57,575 nt of DNA from Priapulus caudatus (GCF_000485595.1 NW_014577864.1:160261-217835), one strand, 5' to 3'. Shown: positions 23,181 through 34,976, counted from the stretch's first letter. The notes: generated by a model not told the origin, from the letters alone. Translations and numbers: made by a program.

Positions 23181-24890
23181 ATATTGCGTAGAGCCTTGTA
23201 ATCTGTCGAATTTATAATAACCTATATAGCTGTGTATTAATCAATTTTACAACGAGCAGTTCGAAAAATCTACCTATATATATATGTATATATATATACA
23301 TATAGCTGGTATGAAAGTAGATTTTCCAGTAGTTTGCAGCCCTGGTAAACCAAAATACAGTTCTGTCTGACCCCGGTGTGTTTTTGCGTTGACAATGAAC
23401 TAAATCTGTCAAAAGGTTTAGGGTATAGTTGTTTTGATTGAACTCTACCTGGGGAAATATATATGCTATGGACGAAAAATGAAGTATGACTTTAAATCTT
23501 TCTAATGTATTTATCAATGTAAACGTCAAGGTGTGCAATTCGACTATAAAAAAAACTTGAATTGGTTAATGTTCGACTTTTATACAGCTGGTGTATAATG
23601 GTATATCATGCTTTCTGTAATAGTTTAGTCACTATGATCATATTTGTAGCGCTCGTGATTTGCGCTAATCTGGTAATGTTGTCACAGTCCTATAGTCATA
23701 TATATATACAGATATACTTTATATGAAATCGCAGGGTGTAGGAGCGTACACAAATAGTTGTTCCTGTCATTAGAATCTCTCCTGTAATTCTGTTTCATAG
23801 TTTTAGTCAACTTATGTGGTAGCCACAGCTGTACTTTCATGCTGCATAATGATCGGATTGCAGATATATGAAGCGTTTGAAAGACTAGCTATGTTATACG
23901 CTTTGTCATACACTACAGGAACAAACGTGTTCGACCTATGTGATTTATGCATGACGCCGGTGATTTCTGATAATGAGGAAGTGTGTACACTTGTTTATCT
24001 GATCAAATTTATCTATCACCGACTTAGCAGATTTTCATTTGACGGACGTGCATAATAGCTTACGTTTGACGAATCGCGTAATGCGATGTGCATGAAAAAT
24101 ACTTCCATGTACTATAGCTATCGTATTCTCCAATGTAGTGAGAGTAACGCCTGTTGCACACTGATTACTTTTAGTCGCGAGAACGAGCGTGCAGTTAGTA
24201 GCTCAGTTTTGACATTCATGGTGGGTAGCTCCAGGGCATCCCGGGCATTGTCGGTGGCGCCACTTATAAAACCGCCCATGTGCGCCGCACTGAAATGCGC
24301 ATCTGTATGCACGGGTATCACTGTATCTGGCTGAAGTCATTATAAAGGGTTACGCACAAACGACCCGTACAGTCCTGATGGTGAAATCGGTTCAGTGTAC
24401 GTGCATTTCACGTAAAGTTTTATGTGTTCTAAAACAGTGGCAAACGATATGCTGACATGGTCATGTCGACAGTGCGAAATTTATGCGCTGAGAAAGAAAG
24501 CGGTTTCAAAACAGCGCTGTTTACGTCCGGTGACGTGTTACTGCAACTGCCCATTGTGACTGGGTCTGATTAAAAATATGTGGGTATAGTTTTTTTTTTG
24601 CTGCCTTACATTCATGTTTGTGTACAAAGTGGTAATGTTTATGCAAAGTGGAATGCACACATTAATTCCTGCATATTGTTGTGAGCCACCGAGTCTACTA
24701 GCCACCTATTTTTGCGATCTCAGTCTCGGTTCGATCAATATCCGAAACCACCGTTCACAATTTTACAACCATAACAAAATGGCATGCCATCATGTCTTTT
24801 TCCTGGTTCCATTCGCACGCGCACAGACTAAATGTGTTGTTCCGAACCTCGCCGAATAGCGTTGGAACTAGCGAATCATTACCTCCGCCC
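23181..24890. other. Intergenic, with one copy of a dispersed ~65-bp repeat
   Basis: No gene recognised. At 24,168-24,232 the sequence (TTTTAGTCGCGAGAACGAGC, then GCAGTTAGTAG) is shared with 34,744-34,806. The 79-codon frame near 23,816 starts at a non-ATG codon and resembles nothing I know. Confidence 0.4.
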
Positions 24891-24894
24891 ACGG

Positions 24895-25036
24895 AGTGGA
24901 GGATGTTATGTGATCGCTCTCGTGTAGTGTGTTAGTGTGTTCGCGCGGTCGATATTAGCCCGTCAGCCAGCCGGCGCAGCGAGCCAGCGAGCGTGTACAT
25001 GTGAGCGAGCAGCAGCAACGAGCGAGCGATCTGGCG
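24895..25036 (+). promoter_or_regulatory. GC-rich block ending in a donor-like site; possible non-coding first exon
   Basis: A locally GC- and CpG-rich stretch with repeated GCGAGC/CAGC words sits in AT-rich DNA and ends at GCGGAG|GTATGC near 25,036. The pattern fits a transcription start with a 5' untranslated exon, but no downstream coding exon was found. Weakly supported. Confidence 0.2.
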
Positions 25037-25613
25037 GAGGTATGCACTCTCCGTGAGTGCCCTCTGTCTAGTTTTGATATGTGCCAGATATTGCACGGCA
25101 TTTGTACACGTGGTAAGCATGCCATTCATGTTACGGCTGTTGTAATTAATATTGTAACGATCATTATTAATACCCTTGTAACCTGTAATAAATGGCTTGC
25201 TGTATAACCGCGTACTATCTATAGATAACTGTAGTACCAAAACGTATTGGCGCAGTTATGTATGGAAGGGATAGTATTTCGTGAAATAATATACAGCTTT
25301 AATATTTGGATCTTTTTCTTGATCATTTGATTCATTATTATTTTATAACAATATCCAGCAAATCGCCGTAAAAACCGTCATAACAATACGGTTTAATGGC
25401 GACTCTTTTCGACAGTCGTAAAGCAATAAAGCCTAAACAATGTTTGGTGTGAGAGTCCGTCGTGAAACTGAACGGAAGTAGCTTAAATAAACAAGATTAA
25501 ATCATTTATTTATAATGAAATAATGTGGTGTGTAAATGTTTGTGAATATATCATGTGTACAGGTATTGCGTGCAACTCTCATAAATGTTCCACGCATGCA
25601 GTGCTGTAGTAAC

Positions 25614-27120
25614 ACCCCCCCCCCCGGGGGGCACTCTTAAGGAATTGGGCATCGGACCTCGGTCGCCGTTGACCGCTAAGATAATTTTATTCGGCCGTTT
25701 TTAAACGGTCAAAGTGGAGCCGGGCGGGCTGCCAGCATGTGTGCATGGTAAAATCAGATATATAACATTCACTTTTCTCGCAGCATCACGCCCTGGGTTT
25801 CGCGTTATGCCTATATTAATATACCGGGAACTGGGCCTCGGACGTCGGTCGCCGTTGACCGCTAAGATAATTTTCTTCGGCCGTTTTTATATGGTCAAAG
25901 TGGAGCCGGGCTGGCTGCCAGCACGTGTTCATGGTAAAATCAGATATATCATATCAAGTTCACTTTTCTCGCAATATCACGCCCTGGGTTTCGCGATTGG
26001 CCTATATTAATATACAGGGAATTGGGCCTCGGACGTCGGTCGCCGTTGACTGCTAAGAAAATTTTCTTCGGCCGTTTTTATACGGCCAAAGTGGAGCCGG
26101 GCGTGCTGCCAGCACGTGTGTATGGTAAAATCAAATATATAATATTAACTTTTCTCGCAGCATCACGCCCTGGCGTTCGCGTTATGCCTATATTAATATA
26201 CAGGGAATTGGACGGGGGCGTTTGACGTGCTAAGTATCATTTCTCTTTCGGGTTTTTTATAGCGGTCAAAGTGGAGGCCGGGTGGGCTTGGCAGCCCGTG
26301 GGCTTGTAAAGGTATACTATATACCTTATTGCCCTTTCTCGACAGTTCGAGACCTGGGGTTTCGCGTTTTATGCCTATAGTTAATCATACGCATTGGGCG
26401 CTCGGACGTCGGGGCTAAGTAGAATTTTCCTTCGGCCGGTTTTTAATAGCGGCCAAGTGGAGCCGGGCGTGCTTCACACGGGTTGTGTATGGTATAATCA
26501 ATATATAATATAACTTTTTCGGCAGCATCACGCCCTGGCGTGGTCGCGGTATGGCTATATTAAATTATACCGGGAAGTTGACGTCGTCGCGCGTTGACTT
26601 GCTAAGGATAATTTTCTTCGGCGTTTTTTATACGGTCAAAGTGGGCCGGTGTTGCTGCCAGCCGTGTGCATGGTAAAACCGAGATATCTATATTCTTATC
26701 CTTTTCTCACAGTATCCGCCTTGGGGTTCCGCGTTATGCCTATATTAATTATATCTAAGGAATTGGGCCTCGGGACGTCGGTCGCCGTGTACACTGCTAA
26801 GATAATTATTCTTGCGGCTTTCCGTTTTTATACGGCGAAGTGGAGCGGGCGTGCTGGCCGCACGTGTGTATGGTAAAAATCAAATATATAATTTGGACTT
26901 TCTCGCAGCATCACGCCTGCGTTCGCGTTATCCTATATTAATATACAGGGAATTAGGACGTACGGTGCCGCGCGTTTGACTCGCTAAGAGTAATTTCTTC
27001 GCGGCGTTTTATACGCGTCAAAGTGGAGGCCGGGGCTGCCGACCCGTGTGGCCATCGTGTAAAATCAGATATATAATATTTACTTTTCTCGCAGCTCCAC
27101 GCCTTCCGTTCGCGGTTTGC
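25614..27120 (+). repeat. ~186-bp satellite array, left block
   Basis: A C/G run and GGGGGGCACTC (25,614-25,637) lead straight into units beginning GGAATTGGGCCTCGGACGTC at 25,641, 25,827 and 26,018. Each unit ends with CCTATATTAATATACA. From about 26,200 to 27,120 the units continue but with many single-base insertions and deletions, so the period drifts. The same unit recurs at 31,721-32,461 and 33,037-33,360. Clean units are 62 codons long and open in one plus-strand frame, but nothing shows that they are translated. Confidence 0.85.
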
Positions 27121-27969
27121 AAAAAATATAATGAAATCGCTAGCTGCGGGTACCCGCTGCGCTGGGAAAATCGTGCTACTATAGTCAATACTACTAATAA
27201 TGGACCAATCGGAACATTCGGGTAAAATCGACAATAACATTGCACAACAATATGATATTTAGAATCGTGTATATAGATACTAAGCATGGGAAAGAACCTG
27301 TTTACGTATGCCACTTTATATGACAGCAGCAACGCCAACTAAGTAGGACCCTGGAACATAATAGATATGGTGTAAATGACAAAAAGTTATTATACAGCAT
27401 GTACGAATGGCTTGCACTTTTCATTTGAAAACCTCTTGATAAACAATGTTTTTCGTGTTATTCTCTGGTGGAAATATGTAAAGATTCCTGGAGTCTCGAA
27501 CTATTGAGCTCCCCACGTACGGCATGCACGTATGGCACGTACGGCACGTAACAGCATGTACGAATGGGTTGCGCTTCTCATTTCAAAGCTGTTGTGATAA
27601 ACTGTGCAGTCGTAACACTGAACTGGCTGTGGCTCTGTTTTAGCTCGCGGGTTTCGGTTTCGCGTTTCACATACCAGCAGGGTGATGGATGAGTGGGGCT
27701 CGATTTTTCTCTGTGTGGCAGCACTGTACAGTCAGTGCTGACATTGTGTGAAGATTCACGAATTGAGGGGTTTTTCACGGATTTTGCGGTGAGTTTGACG
27801 GTTTGGCAGGTTTTTTTCAGCTAGGAACACTCCCCGGGTATAAGAGATGACCCTGTGAAAATTGCATCCAGATCGCTTGGGCGGTTTGGCCGCCTATAGG
27901 GAAGATACATACATACATACATACATACATACATACATACATACATACGAACTCAAATATATATTAGAT
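27121..27969. other. Spacer with LINE-like 3' tail and (CATA)n microsatellite
   Basis: No gene recognised. About 27,828-27,948 reads CCCTGTGAAAATTGCATCC, then GATCGCTTGGGCGG, ending in an (ATAC)n run (27,906-27,948). That arrangement is typical of the 3' end of some non-LTR retrotransposons. A palindromic GCGGGTACCCGC lies near 27,147. Confidence 0.4.
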
Positions 27970-28740
27970 AGTGGGGCGGATGTGACATTTTTTACTTAAA
28001 GTGTGGACTTCTGGAAAGAAGCATGAAAATTTGCTCTAGGTGGGTTTTGAGTATGCTGATTTCAACAATTGCGGGAAACACGATGTCACTCCAACCATGT
28101 TCCCGCCAAAAATTAAAAATGCCCACCAGAAAACATGTTTTCCCCATAAATCAGCTGTAAGTGCCCCGATTACCATGATCTTGGCGTCTATAGCTATGTT
28201 TTTGAAGTCAAAGAATGCAATTAAACTTGTCAAATATCATAAGATATATCTTCCCGCCAAAAACTTGAAAATTCAAAATGGCCACAACAAAACACAGTTT
28301 TGCCCATAAATCAGCTGTAAGTTCACCAAGTACTATGATCTTGGTCTCTATACATATGTTTTTGAGGTAAATGAACCCCATAGAACGGGTATAGAACACA
28401 TTGTGATCTATCATAACATCTTCCCGCCAAAAAAACAAAACCAAAATGGCTGCCACAAACGCATTTTTTGCCATAAAATGGCTATACGTGCCACGATTAC
28501 AAGGATCTAGGTATCTATACTAGTTTTTATGTCAAGGAACCCGATGGAAAACATGAAATATCCTAACATACATCTTCAAATTAAACAAATACAATATAAA
28601 ATGTTTTTGTCAAAGAACTCATGTACACACATGTGAAAAATTATGATGAAAACCTAAAAATAATGCCATCTATAGTTCATAATTTCTGTTACACTTTGGA
28701 AGGTGAGCCTGCGCGCCTGCCAAAACGTCGTTCCTTAGAT
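27970..28740. repeat. Left terminal inverted repeat of the PIN-ORF element
   Basis: This arm includes subterminal modules starting near 28,112, 28,253 and 28,423, each with a CCCGCCAAAA head. It is the reverse complement of 30,955-31,720 with scattered mismatches and small indels. Confidence 0.85.
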
Positions 28741-28742
28741 CA

Positions 28743-30743
28743 CAGCGTGAACAAAAACATGTTGCCTATGTGGAGTCACTTGAAAAGATTATTCAGCGGA
28801 TGTGCGCTCTTTACCACTATCACTCTGCTCGCTGGATGACGGTTCATGTGAGAGATAAACTTGCCCTCGAGATTAACTGCCCTACCACACATGCAGAGTT
28901 TCTCAAAGGCAACTTTGTGACACAGAAAACCATGCACAAATTCTCAGCACTAGCCCATGATCAAGTTCATGAACAGCTGAATGCAATTGGGAAGGGAGAT
29001 GGAGACGTAATAGGTATCACTGAAAATGAAACAGCACTGAGACGGTGGATGGTGGCAGGTCCAGAAACAGCTAGACTATTAATGAAGTATGATATGACAA
29101 ACATTCAATGAAAAAGAAGGACACAGAACGCCACCATGAACGAATACCAAGTGTGCAGAAGGCTTGCTTGATACCAAACAGGTAATGTCCGATAGTATGG
29201 TAGATACTATAAGGTCCGCAGAAGACATAGGCAAAGCACATGCAGTACCAGAAATTTGTTTCGGGGCGTATCAATGACAATATCACTGCATTCAATAACA
29301 CCATACATAGATACAATCTGCCTCTGTTGAATTCTAGTTCAAAAAAGAAACCTGCGAAGTCCACTTCCAATATTTCCAACATGCACAATGATGTTCATCT
29401 CTTCTCATGGCTGTATATATCGTGTCAAGCTAGAGAAAGTGATATGGATGCCTTCTTCGAACATGAAAATTATGCATGGACTCCATCGTTGGCGTCAAAT
29501 GGTATCATGCGCCAAACAAGCAAATCTGACTTGATGGAATGCTTGGAGTCATTGGTACCACAGCCGGAATCTGTTCCAAATGTTGATGTCAACATTGTTG
29601 ACGGTGCTGCCATTGTGCACATGCTTGACCCAAAGAAGTCCCAACTTTTTGTCAAAACATTCCAGAACTATTTACAATTGGTGTTCTTTCCCTATATAAA
29701 ACACATGCTACAAGACGTTGTTCGCGTAGATGTTGTCTGGGATGTCTACAGGAAGGACAGCCTAAGGCACAAACACGACAGAACCGTGGATCTGGTAATC
29801 ATCTCCGGGTGGACAATAACACCAAGATTCCTGTTAACTGGAAGAACTTCTTTTGCTGTGATGCTAACAAAGACAGCCTGTTTCAACTTCTAGCCAATGA
29901 AATACAAGAGTTTCAACCTCCTCCACAGAAGCTAGTGAACTCCACACATGGCCAGAATGCTGTATCATCTCGCATAGCTAACCTGTCAGATTTGTTCTGC
30001 ACTCACGAAGAAGCAGACACACGGCTCCTGTTTTATGCTTTCCATTTATTCCATCATGGGTTTACCAAGCTGATGATACATGCAACAGATACTGATGTGG
30101 TGGTTATCGCAATTGCAGTGTGTTTTACAGGACTGGGAAATATTGATAGCATTTGGTCATGGTGCTAAACTACTTTACATTTAGTGCCACCTAATTGCAG
30201 CTGAATTAGGCAACGATGCATCATGTGGTCTTCTATTCTTCCACGCAATATCAGGATGTGATACTGTTCCTGCCTTCCATGGAATTGGAAAAAGAACAGC
30301 TTGGGCTGTTTGGTGCAGTATGCCTCATCACAAACCGATTTTTGCTCGGTTATCCCATGCTCTAAGCCAGGTATCCCCCGACGACGTGGAGCAAATAGAG
30401 AGATATGTTGTTCTTTTGTATCAGCAAACATCAGCACTCAGCCATGTGAATGAAGCCAGGAAGCAGTTGTTCACTCAAAACCGTAAGATGAAAAACATTC
30501 CTCTAACGTTGCATGCCCGGGAACGTACAGCATGTGAAAAGGGCTGTTTATCAGGCAGGGCACATCTGGGGACATTCACTTATAGGAGACCCTGATGTTC
30601 CATCGCCAGATCTATGGGGCTGTGAGAGAGTGACAGATGATTCCCCATGGACTCTATGCTGGACCACTCTTCCAGAGGCAGGAAAAGCTAGGCATGAACT
30701 GTTAAAATGTGGATACAAAAAGTCTTGTACAAAAAGATGCTAG
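28743..30743 (+). pseudogene. Decayed ORF of a repetitive family with PIN/FEN-like nuclease motifs
   Basis: At least five frame-shifted blocks follow in order. Block 1 (28,743-29,111): SARWMTVHVRDKL, FSALAHDQVHEQLNA, RRWMVAGPETARLL. Block 2 (29,240-29,807): DVHLFSWLYISCQARESDMD, IVDGAAIVHML, RVDVVWDVY. Block 3 (29,809-30,168): HEEADTRLLFYAFHL, ATDTDVVVIAIAV. Block 4 (30,190-30,595): ISGCDTVPAFHGIGKRTAW, NEARKQLFTQ. Block 5 (30,513-30,743): HVKRAVYQAGHIWGHSL. I recognise these as a long uncharacterised protein family common in cnidarian, mollusc and other genomes. The spaced acidic motifs (VDG, EEAD, DTD, GCD with GIGKR) resemble the PIN/FEN1 nuclease fold; that reading is inference. This copy is dead. 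Confidence 0.7.
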
Positions 30744-30954
30744 TGTGTCAAAGCAAATCTCGAGTGTACACAGATGTGCTTCTGTTTAGGACAGTGAAAC
30801 AGAGAATAAGCAAGCAAATCTGATCATATGAGACACTGATAGAGATCATTTAATGTTTTAACATAATACATGATACACCATTGGATTGCTTTTACACGGC
30901 ATACGCGTGTGCCTTCTATTGCGTGCACTGCGTCTTCATGAAATCTGATGGAAC

Positions 30955-31720
30955 GACGTTTTGGCTGGCGCGCAGGCGTACCTTCCAAAGTGTAACAGAA
31001 ATTATGAACTGAAGTATAGATGGCATACTTAAGTTTTCATCATAATTTTTCACGTGTTCTACCCAGTTCTTTGACCTAAAAAAAACATTTTAAATTGTAT
31101 TTGTTTAATTTGAAGATGTATGTTAGGATATTTCATGTTTTCCATCGGGTTCCTTGACATAAAAACAGGTATAGATAACTAGATCCTGGTAATCGTGGCA
31201 CGTATAGCCATTTCATGGCAAAGAAATGCGTTTGTGGCAGCCATTTTGGATTTAATTTTTTGGCGGGAAGATGTTATGATAGATCACATGTGTTCTATAC
31301 CCGTTCTATGGGGTTCATTGACCTCAAAAACATATGCATAGCGACCAAGATCATGGTACTTGGGGCACTTACAGCTGATTTATGGGCAAAACTGTGTTTT
31401 GTGGCGGCCATTTTGAATTTTCAACTTTTTGGCGGGAAGATTATATCTTATGATATTTGAAATGTGTTTTCTTGCATTCTTTGACTTCAAAAACATAGGT
31501 ATATACACCAAGATCATGGTAATCGGGCACTTACAGCTGATTTATGGGCAAAAACATTTTTTCTAGCGGGCATTTTTAATTTTAGATTTTTTGGCGGGAA
31601 ACGTTGGTGTGACATCGTGGTTCCCACAATTTTTGAAATCAGCATACTCAAAACCCCCCTAGAGCAAATTTTCATGCTGCTTTCCAGAGGTGCACACCTC
31701 AGACACATATCCGCCCCACT
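30955..31720. repeat. Right terminal inverted repeat of the PIN-ORF element
   Basis: The inverted partner of 27,970-28,740, with the CCCGCCAAAA-headed modules in reverse orientation (TTTTTTGGCGGGAA near 31,255, 31,425 and 31,590). It ends at CCGCCCCACT and is followed directly by satellite sequence AATACAGGGAATTGG. Confidence 0.85.
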
Positions 31721-32461
31721 AATACAGGGAATTGGACGTCGGTCGCCGTTGACTGCTAAGATAATTTTCTTCGGCGTTTTTATACGGTCAAAGTGGAGCC
31801 GGGTGGGCTGCCAGCCCGTGTGCATGGTAAAATCAGAGATATATATATACATTATTCACTTTTCTCACAGTATCACGACCTGGGTTTCGCGTTATGCCTA
31901 TATTAATATACAAGGAATTGGGCCTCGGACGTCGGTCGCCGTTGACTGTTAAGATCATTTTCTTTGGCCGTTTTTATACGGTCAAAGTGAAGCCGGGCGG
32001 GCTGCCAGCACGTGTGCATGGTAAAATCGGATATATAATATTCACTTTTCTTGCAGCATCACGCCCTGTGTTTCGCGTTCTGCCTATATACACGGAATTG
32101 GGCCTCGGACGTCGGTCTCCGTTGACCGCTAAGATGATTTTTTTCGGCCGTTTTTATACGGTTAAAGTGGAGCCGGGCGGACTGCCAGCACGTGTGCATG
32201 GTAAAATCAAATATATAACATTTACTTTTCTCGCAGCATCACGCCCTGGATTTCGCGTTATGCCTATATTAATATACAGGGAATTGGGCCTGGGACGTCG
32301 GTCGCCGTTGACTGCTAAAATAATTTTCTTCGGCCGTTTTTATACGGTCAAAGTGGAGCCGGGCGGGCTTCCAGCACGTGTGCATGGTAAAATCAGATAT
32401 ACAATATTCACTTTTCTCGCAGCATCACGCCATGGGTTTCGCGTTATGCCTAAATTAATAT
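31721..32461 (+). repeat. ~186-bp satellite array, middle block
   Basis: Four clean units start near 31,726, 31,914, 32,094 and 32,280, with the same consensus as the left block. The frame across 31,894-32,526 is open for 210 codons because the unit is 62 codons long and lacks stops in that frame. The last unit is interrupted at TTAATAT (32,455-32,461) by the solo LTR. Confidence 0.9.
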
Positions 32462-33036
32462 TGTATTCAGCAAACGGTGGCGACAGGATGCGATACTTGG
32501 AATGTGTCACCGTATGCCCGTATTGAATTGACAAGCGGTGACAAACGGTGACCACGTCTTGATGCGACGCTTACAGCATTTGGGACAACAGCGGTGACAA
32601 GCTGGACGGCCAGGTGACGCGACGCGTATCGAAATCAGCAGGGACTGAAAATAGGTGACGCGACGCGTAACGACGTGGAACGCGCGTGACAGCATCGCTT
32701 GCTGCTTGTCGCCAAGGTCTGGTTTTGCCAAAGTAGTTTCTGCTAGATCCGGTTTCGAGCTGCTATATATAAACAGCAATTGACAAGCAGAAAACATATG
32801 AGATTTAAAGGGAGACTGTAGTAAACCGGAGAGAGATCGAGACGAGGCGGCGGAGCTTATAGGCATGGTTGCCTAGGCTGTGCATGGTATTGTATATATT
32901 TGTATATGTGTCAAGTAATAAAGTCAATAACTAATCAGCGAAACATCTCTACCATTTGCTAACGAAACAACGCTGCTACGTTCTACGCTGTCGATTCTAC
33001 GAGAACCCGAAGTCTTCAACTTTTCACAGTACAACA
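32462..33036 (+). mobile_element. Solo LTR (575 bp) with target-site duplication
   Basis: The segment begins TGTATTCAGC and ends CAGTACAACA, the canonical TG...CA. It is flanked by TTAATAT on both sides (32,455-32,461 and 33,037-33,043), which is satellite sequence split by the insertion. Internal LTR signals are a TATA box (CTATATATAAACAG near 32,762) and a polyadenylation signal (AATAAAGTC near 32,918). No internal retroelement sequence remains, so it is a solo LTR left by recombination. The superfamily cannot be told from the LTR alone. Confidence 0.82.
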
Positions 33037-33374
33037 TTAATATACACGGAATTGGGCCTCGGACGTCGGTCTCCGTTGACCGCTAAGATATTTTCTTCGG
33101 CCATTTTTATACGGTCAAAGTGGAGCCGGGCGGACTGCCAGCACGTGTGCATGGTACAATCAAATATATAATATTCACTTTTCTCGCAGCATCACGCCCT
33201 GGGTTTCGCGTTATGCCTATATTAATATACAGGGAATTGGGCCTCGGACGTCGGTCGCCGTTGACTGCTAAGGTAATTTTCTTCGGCCGTTTCTATACGG
33301 TCAAAGTGGAGCCGAACGGGCTGCCAGCACGTGTGCATGGTAAATATTCACGTTTCACGCAGCATCACGCCCTG
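33037..33374 (+). repeat. ~186-bp satellite array, right block
   Basis: Completes the unit split by the solo LTR and adds one more (start near 33,235). It then breaks off at CACGCCCTG into the CCAATATTGG-rich segment. Confidence 0.88.
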
Positions 33375-33616
33375 TATATGTACTGGACAGGGTTTATTTT
33401 CCGAACATCATTATTGGCACAGGGTTATCTAGACTCTCAGCAAGCAAGCTGGTATTGGTCCAATATTGGCAAAACAATATTTGGCCAATATCGCCAGGCC
33501 AATATTGGACCAATATAGGCAAAACAATATTGGGCCAATATGAGCCAATATCACCAGTTCCCTACTGTGATATCCTATCCTACCCAGTTCCGAGGCGAGT
33601 GACCCCCCCCCCCCGG
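33375..33616. repeat. Array of short CCAATATTGG palindromes with G/C-rich terminus
   Basis: After TGGACAGGGTTTATTTTCCG the sequence holds a series of AATATTGG/CCAATAT words, many self-complementary, then CCCAGTTCCGAGGCGAGTG and a C run. The same order of phrases makes up the element at 40,451-40,925, so this is its right-hand part joined to satellite. The following 33,617-34,559 shows no recognised gene or repeat. Confidence 0.65.
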
Positions 33617-34559
33617 AGTAACAAGTGCGTGATTTGGTCACATTTCGCCATAATGATGGACCATTGGCAGAACTACAGATACTGAACGACTGCTCCTCTA
33701 TTATAAGTTTGCCATGTACTTTATAGTACAGGAGCTAAGGTTTATAATTGTGCATTTTTTGACAAATTGAAGTATGGCACATTGGCACAGGTAGTTTATA
33801 GTAATAGTATAGTTTAAGATAAGAAGCTACAAATAGGTTTACACAAGAAAGTAATAATAATTTTAATAATCAGTTTGAGCGAAAAAAAGAACACATAATT
33901 ATTATATCTGTGAACAAAAGTTTAACCGGAACGATATAAATTCCACAGAAAATATCCTTCGGTTGTACACAACAGTTAATATGGACTTGTATTCCGTCAT
34001 ATATTGGCTCATTAGACCCTAATGTCTGATCTATGTCATCTATGATCATAATGATGGACGTTGTCAATTGCAACCTGGCATGTTATGCCACCTTTTGGGT
34101 AGCCTGGTTCCTGATAATTTCCACGTAGCAAAAGACCACGGACAAGTCTAGCAGCACTACCTACTGTAGGATAACAGGCTCTCTAAGTGGTGGAAATTGA
34201 ATCAAATTTTGCTAAAGGTTGGTTGCCTCAGCGGTCTTTCAATTTAAGTGAACCACGATACAATTTTAACAACGCACAACTCGTGTCCGTGCCACCACGG
34301 CTGGAACGAACCAAGCGAAAATAATACTTTTTATTATTAAATAATAAGACATGAGATAACTTATGTAAATAGCATGTTGCCGACATTGTCTTATCGATGA
34401 TATTTGATAAATTTTCACGATCTACTAATTAGTCTTGCTATGATCACATGTAGACAATGTTATAATTAAACCGGGGTATTGCCAATCAGGGATGTAGCCA
34501 TTTTCGACGAAGCCGTGTATGGTTTGTATATGGAAGAATGGTTCTCAGAATGTGATCGA

Positions 34560-34976
34560 AATTATGACCAATAATATTTCTCCAAATAATTATGCGATTG
34601 TTGTCTAGCAACCTTTGCGTAGTTCGCGTAGTTTTCGATACGCATATTCGTAAGGTGCCACCGATTGGCTTTATGCCAGCAGAGCTTCCCTCTCCGCTCC
34701 GGCAGCGCCCTTTTCTTGTCTTCTTTCTTGTCGCACACTGACGGTTTTAGTCGTGAGAACGAACGTGCAGTTAGCAGGTCAGTCTTGACATTCACGGTGG
34801 GTAGCACCTGAGCGATTATGACCAGTAATGTTTCTGCAAATATGTTATCTAGCAACCCTGCGTAGTTAGCGTAGTATGCCTAAAATGTCGTCGTCAGCCA
34901 CCGATTGGCTTCTTGCACAGCTTCCATCCCTACTCTGGCAGCGCCCTCTTTCTTGTCTTCTTTCCGGTCGGTCCCG
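34560..34976. repeat. Direct duplication of a ~170-bp segment
   Basis: 34,560-34,735 and 34,812-34,976 share ATTATGACCA, GTCTAGCAACC or TATCTAGCAACC, then GCGTAGTT, CCACCGATTGGCTT, GGCAGCGCCCT and CTTGTCTTCTTTC, in that order. Between them lies the dispersed repeat also found at 24,168-24,232. The second unit overlaps the last codons and stop of the ABCG gene. Confidence 0.75.

Larger units (their letters stand above)
27970..31720 (+). mobile_element. 3.75-kb element with ~750-bp terminal inverted repeats and PIN/FEN-like ORF remnant
   Basis: The left end starts AGTGGGGCGGATGTG (27,970) and the right end finishes CATATCCGCCCCACT (31,720). The arms match at high identity with scattered differences over about 27,970-28,740 and 30,955-31,720, down to an inner phrase CCAAAACGTCG. 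Each arm holds three tandem ~150-170-bp modules starting CCCGCCAAAAA and containing CCATAAATCAGCTGTAAG. Between the arms lies a decayed ORF (28,743-30,743) of a family that is highly repeated in marine invertebrate genomes. The right end abuts the 186-bp satellite; the left end abuts unrelated sequence. No DDE transposase motifs were seen. Confidence 0.8.

Noticed and set aside
27906-27948. Regular CATA repeats considered as a CRISPR-like array
   Set aside because: Simple tetranucleotide microsatellite without spacers, in a eukaryotic genome.
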